From Olsenella profusa F0195 (GTDB lineage Bacteria; Actinomycetota; Coriobacteriia; Coriobacteriales; Atopobiaceae), in the NCBI RefSeq assembly GCF_000468755.1, contig NZ_AWEZ01000060.1:18652-82651 (forward strand): DNA of 64,000 nucleotides. Reading direction: 5' to 3'. Both the position numbers and the translations under genes were made by a program. The notes below the pieces were generated by a model. The model saw only the letters and a list, made by a program, of their open reading frames with translations, was not told where the DNA came from and did not search any database. Each line of letters opens with the position of its first letter. The stretch's first letter is position 1. Below, one piece after another: positions 54,075-63,330 of this stretch.

Positions 54075-54862
54075 TAGGGAGCGCGGCCGTTGGCCTCCAC
54101 GGCTTCGAGGTCGTCTCCAACGGCGAGGTGGCCGAGGGCGTGTTCCGTCTCGTCCTTCGGTCCCCGGATGTGGCGCGCTCCATCGTGCCGGGGCAGTTCA
54201 TGAACCTCAGGGTGCCGGGAGACGCATCCCACATCCTGCGCATCCCGCTCTCGTTCTCCCATGCGGACGCGCAGGCGGGAACGGTGGAGGTGGTCTACGC
54301 CGTCGTGGGGGAGGGCACGGGGCGCCTGTCCCTCATGCGCGCAGGCAAGCGCTCCGACCTCATCGGCCCTGCCGGCACCGGCTGGCGCGGGGGCGCCTCA
54401 GGCCGCGCCCTGCTCGTTGCCGGAGGTGTGGGCGCACCGCCCCTCGTGGCGGCGGCGGGCATGCTTGCCAAGGAGGGCGCGGCATTTGATGCCATCCTGG
54501 GCGCCCAGAGCGCCTCCAGGCTCTGGGGACGGGAGTGCCTGCTGGAGCTGGGTGCCGGCACCGTGACGACAACCACCGATGATGGCACCGCGGGGCTCAG
54601 GGGCCTCACGACCGACGCCATGGCGCAGCTGCTGGCGGCCAGGACGTATGCCCAGGTCTACACCTGCGGCCCTGCCCCCATGATGGCGGGCGTTGCACGG
54701 TTGGCGGCAGTGCATGACATTGCCTGCCAGGTCTCCTGCGAACAGCTCATGGGCTGTGGCTTTGGGGTCTGTGCCTGCTGCAACGTGCGTGCGGCGCACG
54801 GCGGCTACAAGTCGTGCTGCACGGACGGCCCCGTCTTCGATGCCCGGGAGGTGGTGCTGTGA
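54068..54862 (+). CDS. pyrK: Dihydroorotate dehydrogenase electron-transfer subunit PyrK
   Basis: The 264-residue iron-sulfur flavoprotein passes electrons from PyrD to NAD. The FAD-binding segment is RIPLSFSHAD, the nucleotide domain has VAGGVGAPPLVAAAGML, and the [2Fe-2S] cluster ligands are in CEQLMGCGFGVCACC and KSCCTDGP. The ATG lies within the end of pyrC. Coupled to pyrD by ATGA-like overlap (4 bp). Confidence 0.93.
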   Translation: MLVGSAAVGLHGFEVVSNGEVAEGVFRLVLRSPDVARSIVPGQFMNLRVPGDASHILRIPLSFSHADAQAGTVEVVYAVVGEGTGRLSLMRAGKRSDLIGPAGTGWRGGASGRALLVAGGVGAPPLVAAAGMLAKEGAAFDAILGAQSASRLWGRECLLELGAGTVTTTTDDGTAGLRGLTTDAMAQLLAARTYAQVYTCGPAPMMAGVARLAAVHDIACQVSCEQLMGCGFGVCACCNVRAAHGGYKSCCTDGPVFDAREVVL

Positions 54863-55782
54863 GTGCGGTGAGCATGGCCGTCAACCTGGGCGGTGTCAGG
54901 ATGAAAAACCCCCTCAACACGGCCTCGGGCACCTATGGCTTCGGCAATCAGTTCGAGGGGTTCTATGATGTCTCGTGCCTGGGGGCCATCACCTGCAAGG
55001 GATGCTCGGCCGTACCGTGGGAGGGCAATCCCGCGCCTCGCCTCGCCGAGGTGCCGAGCGGCATGATGAACTCCGTCGGCCTCGCCAACCCCGGCATAGC
55101 GGCCCTCGCGCACGAGGGCGCAGCCTACCTCTCCGAGCTCCGTTCCAGAGGCACGCAGGTCATCTGCCAGGTGATCGGCCACTCCATCGAGGAGTATGTG
55201 CGGGCTGTGGAGCTGTACGAGGAGTTCGCCCCCTTTGCCAGTGCGCTCGAGCTCAACATCAGCTGTCCCAACGTCTCGGCGGGCGGTGCCGCCATGGGGT
55301 CGACCCCCCGGTCGGCGGCCGAGGCCATGCGCGCGGTGCGGCCGCACACCAGACGCCCCGTCATCGTCAAGATGGCCCCGCACGACGTGGCCGAGATAGG
55401 CCGTGCCCTCGAGGATGCCGGTGCTGACGCCCTCTCGCTCATCAACACCATCCCCGCCATGGCCATTGACGTCCACACGCGCAGAAGCAGGCTCGCACGT
55501 CCCACGGCGGGGCTCTCGGGCCCCTGCGTCCACCCCATCGCCGTGCGCATGGTATGGGAGGCCTCCCGTGCCGTCAGCATACCGCTCTGCGGCATCGGTG
55601 GCGTGGCGTCGGGCGAGGATGCCGCCGAGTTCATCCTGGCCGGCGCCACGGCCGTCTCGGTGGGCACCGCCAACCTCTATGACCCCACGTGCGCCCCCCG
55701 CATCCTGGACGAGCTGAGGGAGTGGGCGGCCTCGCAGGGCGTCCGTGACATCAACGAGCTGGTTGGAGCCTTCGAATGCTAG
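54859..55782 (+). CDS. pyrD: Dihydroorotate dehydrogenase, class 1B catalytic subunit
   Basis: The 307-residue FMN enzyme oxidises dihydroorotate. It has NTASGTYGFGNQFEGFYD, NISCPNVSAGG and the phosphate loop IGGVASGEDAAEF. The GTG at 54859 overlaps the pyrK stop. PyrK adjacency marks it as the NAD-linked class 1B. It overlaps pyrF by 7 bp. Confidence 0.94.
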   Translation: MSAVSMAVNLGGVRMKNPLNTASGTYGFGNQFEGFYDVSCLGAITCKGCSAVPWEGNPAPRLAEVPSGMMNSVGLANPGIAALAHEGAAYLSELRSRGTQVICQVIGHSIEEYVRAVELYEEFAPFASALELNISCPNVSAGGAAMGSTPRSAAEAMRAVRPHTRRPVIVKMAPHDVAEIGRALEDAGADALSLINTIPAMAIDVHTRRSRLARPTAGLSGPCVHPIAVRMVWEASRAVSIPLCGIGGVASGEDAAEFILAGATAVSVGTANLYDPTCAPRILDELREWAASQGVRDINELVGAFEC

Positions 55783-56501
55783 ACGAGAGGCAGGCACGCG
55801 ACAGCATCATCGTCGCCCTTGATTGTGGGGCCCAGGAGGCGCGAGAGCTCGCTGGGCGCCTTTCGGGCAGGGTGGGCTGGGTCAAGGTGGGCATGACCCT
55901 CTACTACGCCGAGGGGCCCTCCATCGTCGCCGCCCTGCACGAGGTGGGGTTCAAGGTCTTCCTGGACCTCAAGCTGCATGACATCCCGTTCCAGGTCCAT
56001 GGTGCGGCCTGCGCCGCCTCGCGTGCCGGCGCGGACCTCCTCTCCATCCATGGCCTGGGCGGCCCTGCGATGGTCAGCGAGGCGCGCGCGGGCGTGGAGG
56101 AGGAGGCGTCCGGGCGAGCGGAGCGCACCCGTCTCGTGGCCATATCCGTGCTCACGAGCATGAGTGCGCAGGCGCTGGCCGAGATAGGCATCGCCTGCTC
56201 GGTCGAGGAGGAGGTGGCACGTCTCGCACGCCTCTCCGTGGGGGCGGGGTCCGATGGCATCGTCTGCTCGCCGCAGGAGGCCGCGGCGATGCGCACGCTC
56301 CTGGGCCCCGAGGCGCTCATCGTGACACCGGGCGTGAGGCCAGCGGGCGCTGCGACGGGCGACCAGCGGCGCGTGGCGACGCCGGCGGCCGCCATCGAGG
56401 CGGGGGCATCGAAGCTCGTCATCGGCAGGCCCATCACACGGAGCGCGGACCCCGTCCGCGCCATTGGCGCCATCGTCGAGGAGCTCCTGGGGGTGGCATA
56501 G
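55776..56501 (+). CDS. pyrF: Orotidine 5'-phosphate decarboxylase
   Basis: The 241-residue barrel enzyme makes UMP. Catalytic residues are in FLDLKLHDIPFQVHGA (DxKxxD), and VTPGVRPAGA and KLVIGRPITRSADP are phosphate-binding. It ends the operon; pyrE and carAB are not in the window. Confidence 0.94.
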   Translation: MLDERQARDSIIVALDCGAQEARELAGRLSGRVGWVKVGMTLYYAEGPSIVAALHEVGFKVFLDLKLHDIPFQVHGAACAASRAGADLLSIHGLGGPAMVSEARAGVEEEASGRAERTRLVAISVLTSMSAQALAEIGIACSVEEEVARLARLSVGAGSDGIVCSPQEAAAMRTLLGPEALIVTPGVRPAGAATGDQRRVATPAAAIEAGASKLVIGRPITRSADPVRAIGAIVEELLGVA

Positions 56502-56530
56502 GACCTTCAGGTCCCGACCTTTTATTTTAC
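56501..56530 (+). terminator. Probable terminator after pyrF
   Basis: GGACC-TTCA-GGTCC overlaps the pyrF stop and is followed by CGACCTTTTATTTTAC. The short stem makes strength uncertain. Confidence 0.5.
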
Positions 56531-56617
56531 TTTAAGGGTATTTTTGTGAAGTTAGGGCCCCACATCGGGCTTTTTGGGCCTGGCGATTGAAAAAGCGCCC
56601 GTCAATACGCACAATGC

Positions 56618-56646
56618 TTGCTTGTACTGCCTTGACCTGCTATTCT
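56618..56646 (+). promoter_or_regulatory. Candidate promoter of mihF-gmk-rpoZ
   Basis: TTGCTT (56618-56623) and TATTCT (56641-56646) are separated by 17 bp, about 50 bp before the mihF start. Confidence 0.5.
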
Positions 56647-56700
56647 CGTCACGGCAGATACGCGCAACTGCGTATGTGTAACCCGATGTTTGGAGGAACC

Positions 56701-57009
56701 ATGGCACTACCTCAGCTTACTGATGAGCAGCGTAAGGCAGCCCTCGAGAAGGCCGCGGCCGCGCGTCACGCTCGCGCTGAGCTTCGCGAGAAGATCAAGA
56801 AGGGTGAGACCTCCCTCGAGGACGTCCTCGACTCCGATGACCCCATTGCTGCCCGCATGAAGGTTTCCGCCCTCATCGAGTCCCTGCCTGGCTATGGCAA
56901 GGCCAAGGCCACCAAGGTCATGGACGAGCTGGGTATCTCTGCTACGCGTCGCGTCAAGGGTCTGGGCGCCCGCCAGCGCGAGCAGCTCCTTGGGGTTCTC
57001 TCCAAGTAA
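56701..57009 (+). CDS. mihF: Integration host factor, actinobacterial type (mIHF)
   Basis: The 102-residue nucleoid protein starts MALPQLTDEQRKAALEKAA and has the helix-two-turn-helix segment ESLPGYGKAKATKVMDELGI and IRGLGARQREQL-like end (VKGLGARQREQLLGVL). Its position before gmk and rpoZ is an actinobacterial hallmark. GGAGG precedes the ATG at 56701; extension to 56587 is not supported. Confidence 0.95.
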   Translation: MALPQLTDEQRKAALEKAAAARHARAELREKIKKGETSLEDVLDSDDPIAARMKVSALIESLPGYGKAKATKVMDELGISATRRVKGLGARQREQLLGVLSK

Positions 57010-57573
57010 GTGGGCCAGACGCCTCGACTCTTTGTCATCTCTGGGCCGTCAGGCGCCGGGAAGGGCACGCTTCTTGCGCGCGTGCGCAAGCGTCATCCCA
57101 ACCTGGGCCTGGCGGTTTCGGCTACTACGAGGGAGCCGCGCCCAGGCGAGGTGGATGGTGTCTCGTACCACTTCCTGGACGAGGAGGAGTTCTCCCGTCG
57201 CGTGCGCGCGGGTGAGTTCCTCGAGTGGGCCAACGTGCACGGTCATCGCTATGGTACGCTCAAGGGCGACGTGGACGCCCTGCTCGCCTCGGGTACGTCG
57301 GTCATCCTCGAGATCGATGTCCAAGGCGCCCTCAACGTGCTGCGCCTCATGCCCGATGCGGTCCTCATCTTCATCGAGCCGCCGTCGCTCGAGGAGCTGG
57401 AGCGACGGCTGCGCCAGCGCGGCACCGAAGACGAGGGCCAGCTGCGGCTTCGGCTCAGGAACGCCCGCAGCGAGCTTGAGCTTGCCGACAAGTACGACGA
57501 ACGTATCGTGAACGATGACGTCGATGCCGCCTCCGATAGGCTGCTTCAAATAATCCGCTCATACGAAGGATAG
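57010..57573 (+). CDS. gmk: Guanylate kinase
   Basis: The 187-residue enzyme phosphorylates GMP. It has the P-loop SGPSGAGKGTLL, SATTREPRPGEVDG and VILEIDVQGA. A GTG start directly abuts the mihF stop. It lies in the mihF-gmk-rpoZ order. Confidence 0.95.
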   Translation: MGQTPRLFVISGPSGAGKGTLLARVRKRHPNLGLAVSATTREPRPGEVDGVSYHFLDEEEFSRRVRAGEFLEWANVHGHRYGTLKGDVDALLASGTSVILEIDVQGALNVLRLMPDAVLIFIEPPSLEELERRLRQRGTEDEGQLRLRLRNARSELELADKYDERIVNDDVDAASDRLLQIIRSYEG

Positions 57574-57582
57574 GGGACTCCC

Positions 57583-57876
57583 ATGGCCGTTACCAAGCCT
57601 GAAATTGACAACCTTCTCGAGCATACGGAGCACAATCCCTTTCTTCTCTGCTCCATTGCCTCCAAGCGCGCCTGTGACATCAACAGCATGATTCGTGGCC
57701 AGCACCTCCGGGTGACTGCCGTTCAGGAATTCGACGACATCACTCCGATCGTCTCCGGCAAGGATACCGTCTCCGTCGCCATGGAGGAGATCGAGGAGGG
57801 GACGCTGAGCTTCGTGCGCGAGGACTTCGACCGTGACATCAAGGGCTCCAACGAGCGTGTCGAGCACAACCTCTGA
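57583..57876 (+). CDS. rpoZ: RNA polymerase omega subunit
   Basis: The 97-residue protein has the omega pattern EHNPFLLCSIASKRACDINSM and a C-terminal EEIEEGTLSF. It stabilises beta'. ATAGGGGAC precedes the ATG. Overlaps thiI by 1 bp. Confidence 0.92.
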   Translation: MAVTKPEIDNLLEHTEHNPFLLCSIASKRACDINSMIRGQHLRVTAVQEFDDITPIVSGKDTVSVAMEEIEEGTLSFVREDFDRDIKGSNERVEHNL

Positions 57877-59153
57877 TGAGCGACAGGGTCTGCCTCGTCC
57901 ACTACCATGAGATCGGGCTCAAGGGAAAGAACCGTTCGACCTTCGAGCGTCGGCTCGTCACCAACCTGCACCGGGCGCTCAGAGACCATCCTGTACGCGC
58001 CGTCAGACGCATCTCGGGCCATGTGCTCGTGAGCGTCGACGGGGGGCAGGCGACGCCCGAGATGGCGCACGTGATATCCCGCGTGCCCGGCGTCGCGCGC
58101 GTCTCTCTGGCCTACCTATGCACGTTGGACGAGGAGGAGTACTGCGCCGCGGCCGTCACGGCACTGCACGAGGCGGGGGAGTTCGACTCGTTCAAGGTCC
58201 ACGCCCGTCGCTCCTCCACCGCATACGGCCGCCATACGCTTGAGATCAACCGACTGGTGGGAGACGTGCTCTGCCAGGAGTTTCCCACCAAGCGGGTCCA
58301 GATGCACAAGCCCGACGTCACGGTCTGCGTGAACGTGATCAACGCGAGCGTGTACGTATATGCCGCGAGCGGCCCGGGCGTGGGCGGCCTTCCCGTGGGC
58401 ACGGCCGGCAAGGTGGTCACGCTGCTCTCCAGTGGCTTCGACTCTCCGGTTGCCACCTGGATGGTGGGACGCCGCGGCGCCGTGTGCGTGCCCGTCCACT
58501 TCTCGGGTCGTCCCATGACGCCCGACACGAGTGAGTGGCTCTGCCAGGACATCATCAATGCACTGGCGCCCTCCGGTATGATCGGTCGTCTCTATGTGGT
58601 GCCCTTTGGCGAGCGTCAGCGCCAGATATCCCTGGCCGTGCCCCAGAGCCTGCGCATCATCACCTATCGGCGCGTGATGTTTGCCGTAGGCGAGCGCGTC
58701 GCCCGGCTCGAGGGGGCAAAGGCACTTGTGACGGGCGAGTCGTTGGGCCAGGTCGCCTCGCAGACGCTCGACAACATCGCCGCGGTCAACGAGACGGTCT
58801 CCCTGCCCGTGCTCCGCCCGCTCATCGGCTCCGACAAGCAGGAGATCATGCGCCGTGCCCAGGAGATCGGGACCTTTGAGCTGAGCTCGCAGTCGGTGGA
58901 TGACTGCTGCACGCTCTTCATGCCGCGTCGCCCCGAGACGCACGCGCGCCTGCGCGAGGTGCACGAGGCGTGGGACTCCTTCGATCACGATGCTATGATC
59001 GACGGTCTGGTGGCCTCCACAGAGTATGTCGACTTTGACCAATGCCCCAGCTACAAGCCACCACAGGAGCTCAAGGAGCGCCACCCTGCGCTTGCGCCGC
59101 GCCCATGGCAGGGCAGAACGCCGCAGACTGGCGCAGAATCGGCCCGATTTTAA
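57876..59153 (+). CDS. thiI: tRNA 4-thiouridine synthetase ThiI
   Basis: The 425-residue protein has an N-terminal ferredoxin-like plus THUMP domain (about 1-165) and a PP-loop ATPase domain with SSGFDSPVATWMVGRRGA. It ends with DDCCTLFMPRRPETHA. There is no rhodanese domain, so the sulfur must come from a desulfurase partner. It adds sulfur to U8 of tRNA and may serve thiamine synthesis. Confidence 0.93.
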   Translation: MSDRVCLVHYHEIGLKGKNRSTFERRLVTNLHRALRDHPVRAVRRISGHVLVSVDGGQATPEMAHVISRVPGVARVSLAYLCTLDEEEYCAAAVTALHEAGEFDSFKVHARRSSTAYGRHTLEINRLVGDVLCQEFPTKRVQMHKPDVTVCVNVINASVYVYAASGPGVGGLPVGTAGKVVTLLSSGFDSPVATWMVGRRGAVCVPVHFSGRPMTPDTSEWLCQDIINALAPSGMIGRLYVVPFGERQRQISLAVPQSLRIITYRRVMFAVGERVARLEGAKALVTGESLGQVASQTLDNIAAVNETVSLPVLRPLIGSDKQEIMRRAQEIGTFELSSQSVDDCCTLFMPRRPETHARLREVHEAWDSFDHDAMIDGLVASTEYVDFDQCPSYKPPQELKERHPALAPRPWQGRTPQTGAESARF

Positions 59154-59212
59154 GCCGCCACCTGAGAATCTCGATGTGTTCTCGCCTCACCATGGTGTGA
59201 GGAGGTGTTCGT

Positions 59213-59905
59213 ATGGCCCAGAGGACACGAGGAAGGTCACGTCGAAGGGGATGGCGTGCGGGGGTGGCACTCGCCGTAGCCGCCGCCGTGGCAGTGGGTG
59301 CGGTCGTCATCTGGCGTGCGGGTGGCATGACGGATGGCGCAGAGCTTGTCGAGCACCGGGCCGAGGCGTCTTTCGACGACGCGGAAGCGGCGACGGTGCC
59401 ACGTGACGCACCGGTGGGCACCGACAACGGTGCCACACAGGATCCCGCCACGCTGGTGGTTGATGTTGATGGTGCCGTCATGTCGCCCGGCGTCTACGAA
59501 CTTGCTGCCGAGGGAGCCCGCGTGCGCGATGCGATAGCGGCCGCCGGGGGCCTGGCAGAGGACGCGGACACCACACAGCTCAACCTCGCGACCCTGCTCC
59601 AGGATGGCCAGAAGGTGCATGTCCCCCGCATGGGGGAGGCGCCGTCTGCGAGCCCGACCACGGACACTGCAGGCCGGACGAACGCCGCCCCCTCCGGCTC
59701 GTCAGGTTCGACCGCCCCGATCAACATCAACACGGCAGGCGAAGAGGAGCTCAAGCAGCTCCCCGGCGTGGGGGATGCCACGGCGGCGGCCATCGTCAGG
59801 GATCGGCGGGAGCACGGGCGCTTCGCATCCGTCGATGATCTCATGCGCGTCTCGGGCATAGGGCAGAAGAAGCTCGAGAAGCTCCGTCCACGCATCTGCG
59901 TCTAG
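59213..59905 (+). CDS. comEA: Competence protein ComEA
   Basis: The 230-residue membrane-anchored DNA receptor has one hydrophobic segment (about residues 17-37), an SLBB domain (VVDVDGAVMSPGVYELAAEG) and a C-terminal helix-hairpin-helix DNA-binding region (INTAGEEELKQLPGVGDATA). It lies 1 bp before comEC, indicating a DNA-uptake operon. TGAGGAGG precedes the ATG. Confidence 0.92.
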   Translation: MAQRTRGRSRRRGWRAGVALAVAAAVAVGAVVIWRAGGMTDGAELVEHRAEASFDDAEAATVPRDAPVGTDNGATQDPATLVVDVDGAVMSPGVYELAAEGARVRDAIAAAGGLAEDADTTQLNLATLLQDGQKVHVPRMGEAPSASPTTDTAGRTNAAPSGSSGSTAPININTAGEEELKQLPGVGDATAAAIVRDRREHGRFASVDDLMRVSGIGQKKLEKLRPRICV

Positions 59906-59906
59906 C

Positions 59907-62297
59907 ATGGAACGCCCCGTCAGGCCCTCCGTGCCACCAGCCCTGGGAGCCCTCGCGTGCGTGCTCGCGGGCGAGCAGCTCCTGCTGCGGGACATGGTCG
60001 TCCCTGCGTTCGGGCTGTGCCTCCTTGCGCTGCCGGCGGCCGGCGCATGCGTGCTGTGGGGCTGGCGCCGAGGGACGGCGGTGCGGACGGCACGCAGCGC
60101 GGTCGCATTGACGGGGGCTCTTGTTATGGGCTGCGCGCTGGGCGGCATGCGGGCCGAGGCCGATGCCATGGTGGCCAGGCGCCTTGGGGACATTCCGATA
60201 TCGAGCTGTCGCATAGAGGTCATCGGCGACCCACGCATCAGCGCCGCGGGTGGCCTGAGCTCCCGCGGAAGGGTGCACCTGCCCGATGGCGCCACCGCTG
60301 ACGTGTGGCTGGGCCTTCCCGAGGAGGCTCAGCGTGGCAGCACGCTCTCGTGCGTGGGACGCTTTGCGCCCAATGAGGATGACGCATGGGGCATGACGTC
60401 CGCAGCCCAGGGCATCATTGGCCGCGTGCGCGTCGTGAGCGTGCGATCCGTCCAGATGCCCTCGGGACCCTATGGCCTCATCCTGCGTCTCAGGCAGCGG
60501 ATGGTGCGGGCGATGGGCGCAGGCGAGAGTGGGGAGGGGGCGCTCGTCGCGGGCAGCGTGGGCGGCTACGCTGCGGCACTGTCATCCTTTGGGATCGATG
60601 GGGACTGTGCCCGTGCGGGCGTATCGCACCTTGTTGCAGTGTCCGGCGGTCATCTCGTCATCCTCACGTGGCTGATCATGGCAGCGCTCTCGCACACCCG
60701 GCTGCAGCCTGCGCCGCGCATCGCGCTGTTGCAGGTTGCCTGCGGCCTCTTCGTGCTCTTCTGTGGGCTGCCCGTCTCTGCGGTGAGGTCCTGGGCCATG
60801 TGTGGCGTGGCCGGGGCGGCGCAGCTTGTGGGACGCAGGTCGCATGGCACCTCTGCCGCGGCCCTTGCGGGCCTGGCGCTCGCCCTGCTCGACCCCGCCG
60901 TCTCCGGCCAGCTCTCCTTCCTCCTGTCGCTCGCCTCCGTCCTCGCGCTCTGCCTCTTCGCGCGCTATGGGGCCTATGCGCTCGAGGAGCTGCTGGTACC
61001 CCGAGCGTTGCGCCGAACCGTGGCCCATCTCCCCCGTGCGGCGAGGGCTCCGCTCACGACAGCTGGCGAGGCCGTGCGTGACACGGTGGCGGCGACGCTC
61101 TGCTGCCAGGTGGCCACGCTGCCGCTCACCATCCAGGCATTCGGCCAGGTCTCGCTGGTGGCGCCCCTTGCGAACCTGGTGCTGGGCCCACCCTTTGCAC
61201 TCATGATCGGGTCGGGCGTCCTGGGATATGCCGCCGCGACGGTTCCCCCGCTGGAAGGGGTGGCGTTCGCTCCCGCGCGATGGGTGTCACGGGCTGTGCT
61301 GCGAGCCGTACGCCTGCTGGCGGGCATGCCCTGTGCGAGCATCCCAGCGGCCCCTCATCCGTTGGCAGTCACGGTGGTTGTCGCGACGTGCGCATTGGGG
61401 CTCTACCTCACCTGGCCGCATGTCAGGAGGCGCGCAGTGGCTCGGGCACTCGCGCTTGGGCTTGCCATCCCAACGTTCGTCGTGGTGCAGGGCAGCCTGT
61501 TGGCCCCCGCACGCATCTGTGTGCTCGACGTGGGGCAGGGCGATGCCATCCTGATCCAGGACGGCCCCCATGCGCTGCTGGTGGATACGGGACCCGACGC
61601 CTCGGCCGCCCATGGCCTTGCGAGGCTGGGCGTCCTCAGGCTCGATGGCGTGCTCCTCACCCACCTGCACGATGACCATGTGGGAGGGCTGGACGAGCTT
61701 GCGGTGCCGCTTGGGAGGCCTGAGGTTCTGGTCGCCCGCGGTGTGGCACCCTCCATGGGGGCTGAGCTGCGGGAGGCCGTGCATGTCGTCAGCGGTGCCG
61801 ACCCCGTCGAGGTGTCTTGGGGGGATGCCATCCACGTGGGACGGTTCACGCTCGTGGCCATCTGGCCACGGGGGCGGGTCTCGGGCAACGAGAACCGGGA
61901 CTCTCTCGAGCTTGCGCTTTCATACGATGCGGACCGCGATGGCGTCATCGATTTCACGGGACTCCTCACGGGGGACGCGGAACGGGACGAGACGGCCGCA
62001 GCCCTGCAGGCGGCGCACCTGGGCAGCTTGGACTTCCTCAAGGTGGGCCACCACGGCTCACGCGTCTCGCTCTCGCAGGAGCTGGCATCGCGCCTTTCAC
62101 CTGGCGTCGCCGTGGCATCGGCCGGGGAGGGTAACGAGTATGGGCATCCCGACCCCACCTGTGTCTCGTTGCTCAAGAGGGCTGGGGCGAGCTTCTACTG
62201 CACCAAGGATGTGGGCACGGTCACGCTCCTGCCTCGGGAGAGGGGCTGCCTCGTGCGCACGGAGCGAGGTGCGGAGAGGGGCGGCGATGTGTCATAG
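59907..62297 (+). CDS. comEC: DNA internalisation competence protein ComEC/Rec2
   Basis: The 796-residue protein has multiple membrane helices in the N-terminal and central competence domain and a C-terminal metallo-beta-lactamase-like domain with LTHLHDDHVGGLDEL (near residue 585). It forms the DNA channel. It is coupled to comEA and followed by holA after 28 bp, as is usual. Length is normal. Confidence 0.93.
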   Translation: MERPVRPSVPPALGALACVLAGEQLLLRDMVVPAFGLCLLALPAAGACVLWGWRRGTAVRTARSAVALTGALVMGCALGGMRAEADAMVARRLGDIPISSCRIEVIGDPRISAAGGLSSRGRVHLPDGATADVWLGLPEEAQRGSTLSCVGRFAPNEDDAWGMTSAAQGIIGRVRVVSVRSVQMPSGPYGLILRLRQRMVRAMGAGESGEGALVAGSVGGYAAALSSFGIDGDCARAGVSHLVAVSGGHLVILTWLIMAALSHTRLQPAPRIALLQVACGLFVLFCGLPVSAVRSWAMCGVAGAAQLVGRRSHGTSAAALAGLALALLDPAVSGQLSFLLSLASVLALCLFARYGAYALEELLVPRALRRTVAHLPRAARAPLTTAGEAVRDTVAATLCCQVATLPLTIQAFGQVSLVAPLANLVLGPPFALMIGSGVLGYAAATVPPLEGVAFAPARWVSRAVLRAVRLLAGMPCASIPAAPHPLAVTVVVATCALGLYLTWPHVRRRAVARALALGLAIPTFVVVQGSLLAPARICVLDVGQGDAILIQDGPHALLVDTGPDASAAHGLARLGVLRLDGVLLTHLHDDHVGGLDELAVPLGRPEVLVARGVAPSMGAELREAVHVVSGADPVEVSWGDAIHVGRFTLVAIWPRGRVSGNENRDSLELALSYDADRDGVIDFTGLLTGDAERDETAAALQAAHLGSLDFLKVGHHGSRVSLSQELASRLSPGVAVASAGEGNEYGHPDPTCVSLLKRAGASFYCTKDVGTVTLLPRERGCLVRTERGAERGGDVS

Positions 62298-62325
62298 TGG
62301 ACGGGTGAGAGGAGAGGAGAGATCC

Positions 62326-63282
62326 ATGGCACAGCTCACGTTGCTTCCCGCATACCTCATCGTGGGCGAGGACGAGCTCAAGAGCCGCACCGCCCTCACG
62401 CGGCTCAAGGGCAGGCTCGACGAGGGGCTTGCCGCCTTCAACCTGGACGAGCATGCGGCTTCGGGAACCCTCGAGGCGCAGGCCGTGCTCATCTCGCTCA
62501 ACACGCTGCCTGTGGGAGATGGCTTTCGCCTCGTGGTCATCGAGCGCGCGGAGCGGCTTTCCAAGTCCGTGAGCGAGGCGCTCGTCGCGTATCTGAAGAA
62601 TCCCAACGAGGGCTGCGTGCTGTGCCTGGTGGCCTCGAAACTTGCCAAGAACACGCGCCTCTACAAGGCCGTCGCGGCCGTGGGCAGGCAGGCCATCATA
62701 GACTGCACGCCCAAGAGACGCTGGGAGCTGGCCCCCCTGGTGCAGAGCCTCGCCCGCGCACATGGCATGCGGATGGGCGAGGCTGCGGCAGGCGAGCTCG
62801 TGGGCAGGGTGGGGGAGTCCACTACCCTGTTGGACACGCAGGTGAGGAGCCTTGCAGCCCTCAAGGGGGATGCCGGCGAGATCACGCTTGAGGACGTGCG
62901 CGCCCACGTGGCGCGCGTGGCCGAGGTCAAGCCCTGGGACTTCCTGGATGCGCTCTCCCAGCGCGACCTTCCCCGCGCCCTCGAGCTCTACGGGCTCATG
63001 GACAATCCCTCCGAGGTCGCACTCACCTCACTCGTGGAGGGGCGCCTGCGCGAGCTGATATGCGCCCGGAGCCTGGACCGGCGCGGCGAGGGCGGCTCGC
63101 TGGCAACGGCCCTGGGCCGCGCGCCCTGGATGGTGAAGCACCACCTTGGTTGGTCGCGTCGCTTTGGTGCCGGCGAGCTCGAGCAGGCGCTTGCCGCATG
63201 CGCCGCCTGCGAACGGCGCCTCAAGGGGGGGCTCGACCAGAAGACGGCCTTCCTGGAGCTCATGGCAGTCGTCTGTGCCTGA
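62326..63282 (+). CDS. holA: DNA polymerase III subunit delta
   Basis: The 318-residue clamp-loader subunit has YLIVGEDELKSRTALTRLK at the N-terminus, KPWDFLDALSQRDLPRALEL and the C-terminal helical region. The ATG at 62326 follows AGAGGAGAGG; the frame upstream is a shadow of comEC. An ISL3-type element starts 24 bp after its stop. Confidence 0.92.
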   Translation: MAQLTLLPAYLIVGEDELKSRTALTRLKGRLDEGLAAFNLDEHAASGTLEAQAVLISLNTLPVGDGFRLVVIERAERLSKSVSEALVAYLKNPNEGCVLCLVASKLAKNTRLYKAVAAVGRQAIIDCTPKRRWELAPLVQSLARAHGMRMGEAAAGELVGRVGESTTLLDTQVRSLAALKGDAGEITLEDVRAHVARVAEVKPWDFLDALSQRDLPRALELYGLMDNPSEVALTSLVEGRLRELICARSLDRRGEGGSLATALGRAPWMVKHHLGWSRRFGAGELEQALAACAACERRLKGGLDQKTAFLELMAVVCA

Positions 63283-63306
63283 CGACGTTCCTCGACACTA
63301 AAAAGA

Positions 63307-63330
63307 GGCTCTTTACGGTTTCTAGTGGGT
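63307..63330. mobile_element. Terminal inverted repeat of an ISL3-family element
   Basis: GGCTCTTTACGGTTTCTAGT starts at 63307, just outside the transposase stop. Termini beginning GGCTCTTT/GGTTCTTT are typical of ISL3-family elements. The other end is outside the window. Confidence 0.65.

Noticed and set aside
61570..62325. N-terminal extension of holA back to 61570
   Set aside because: This part is out of frame within comEC; the ATG at 62326 has a strong ribosome site and gives the normal length.
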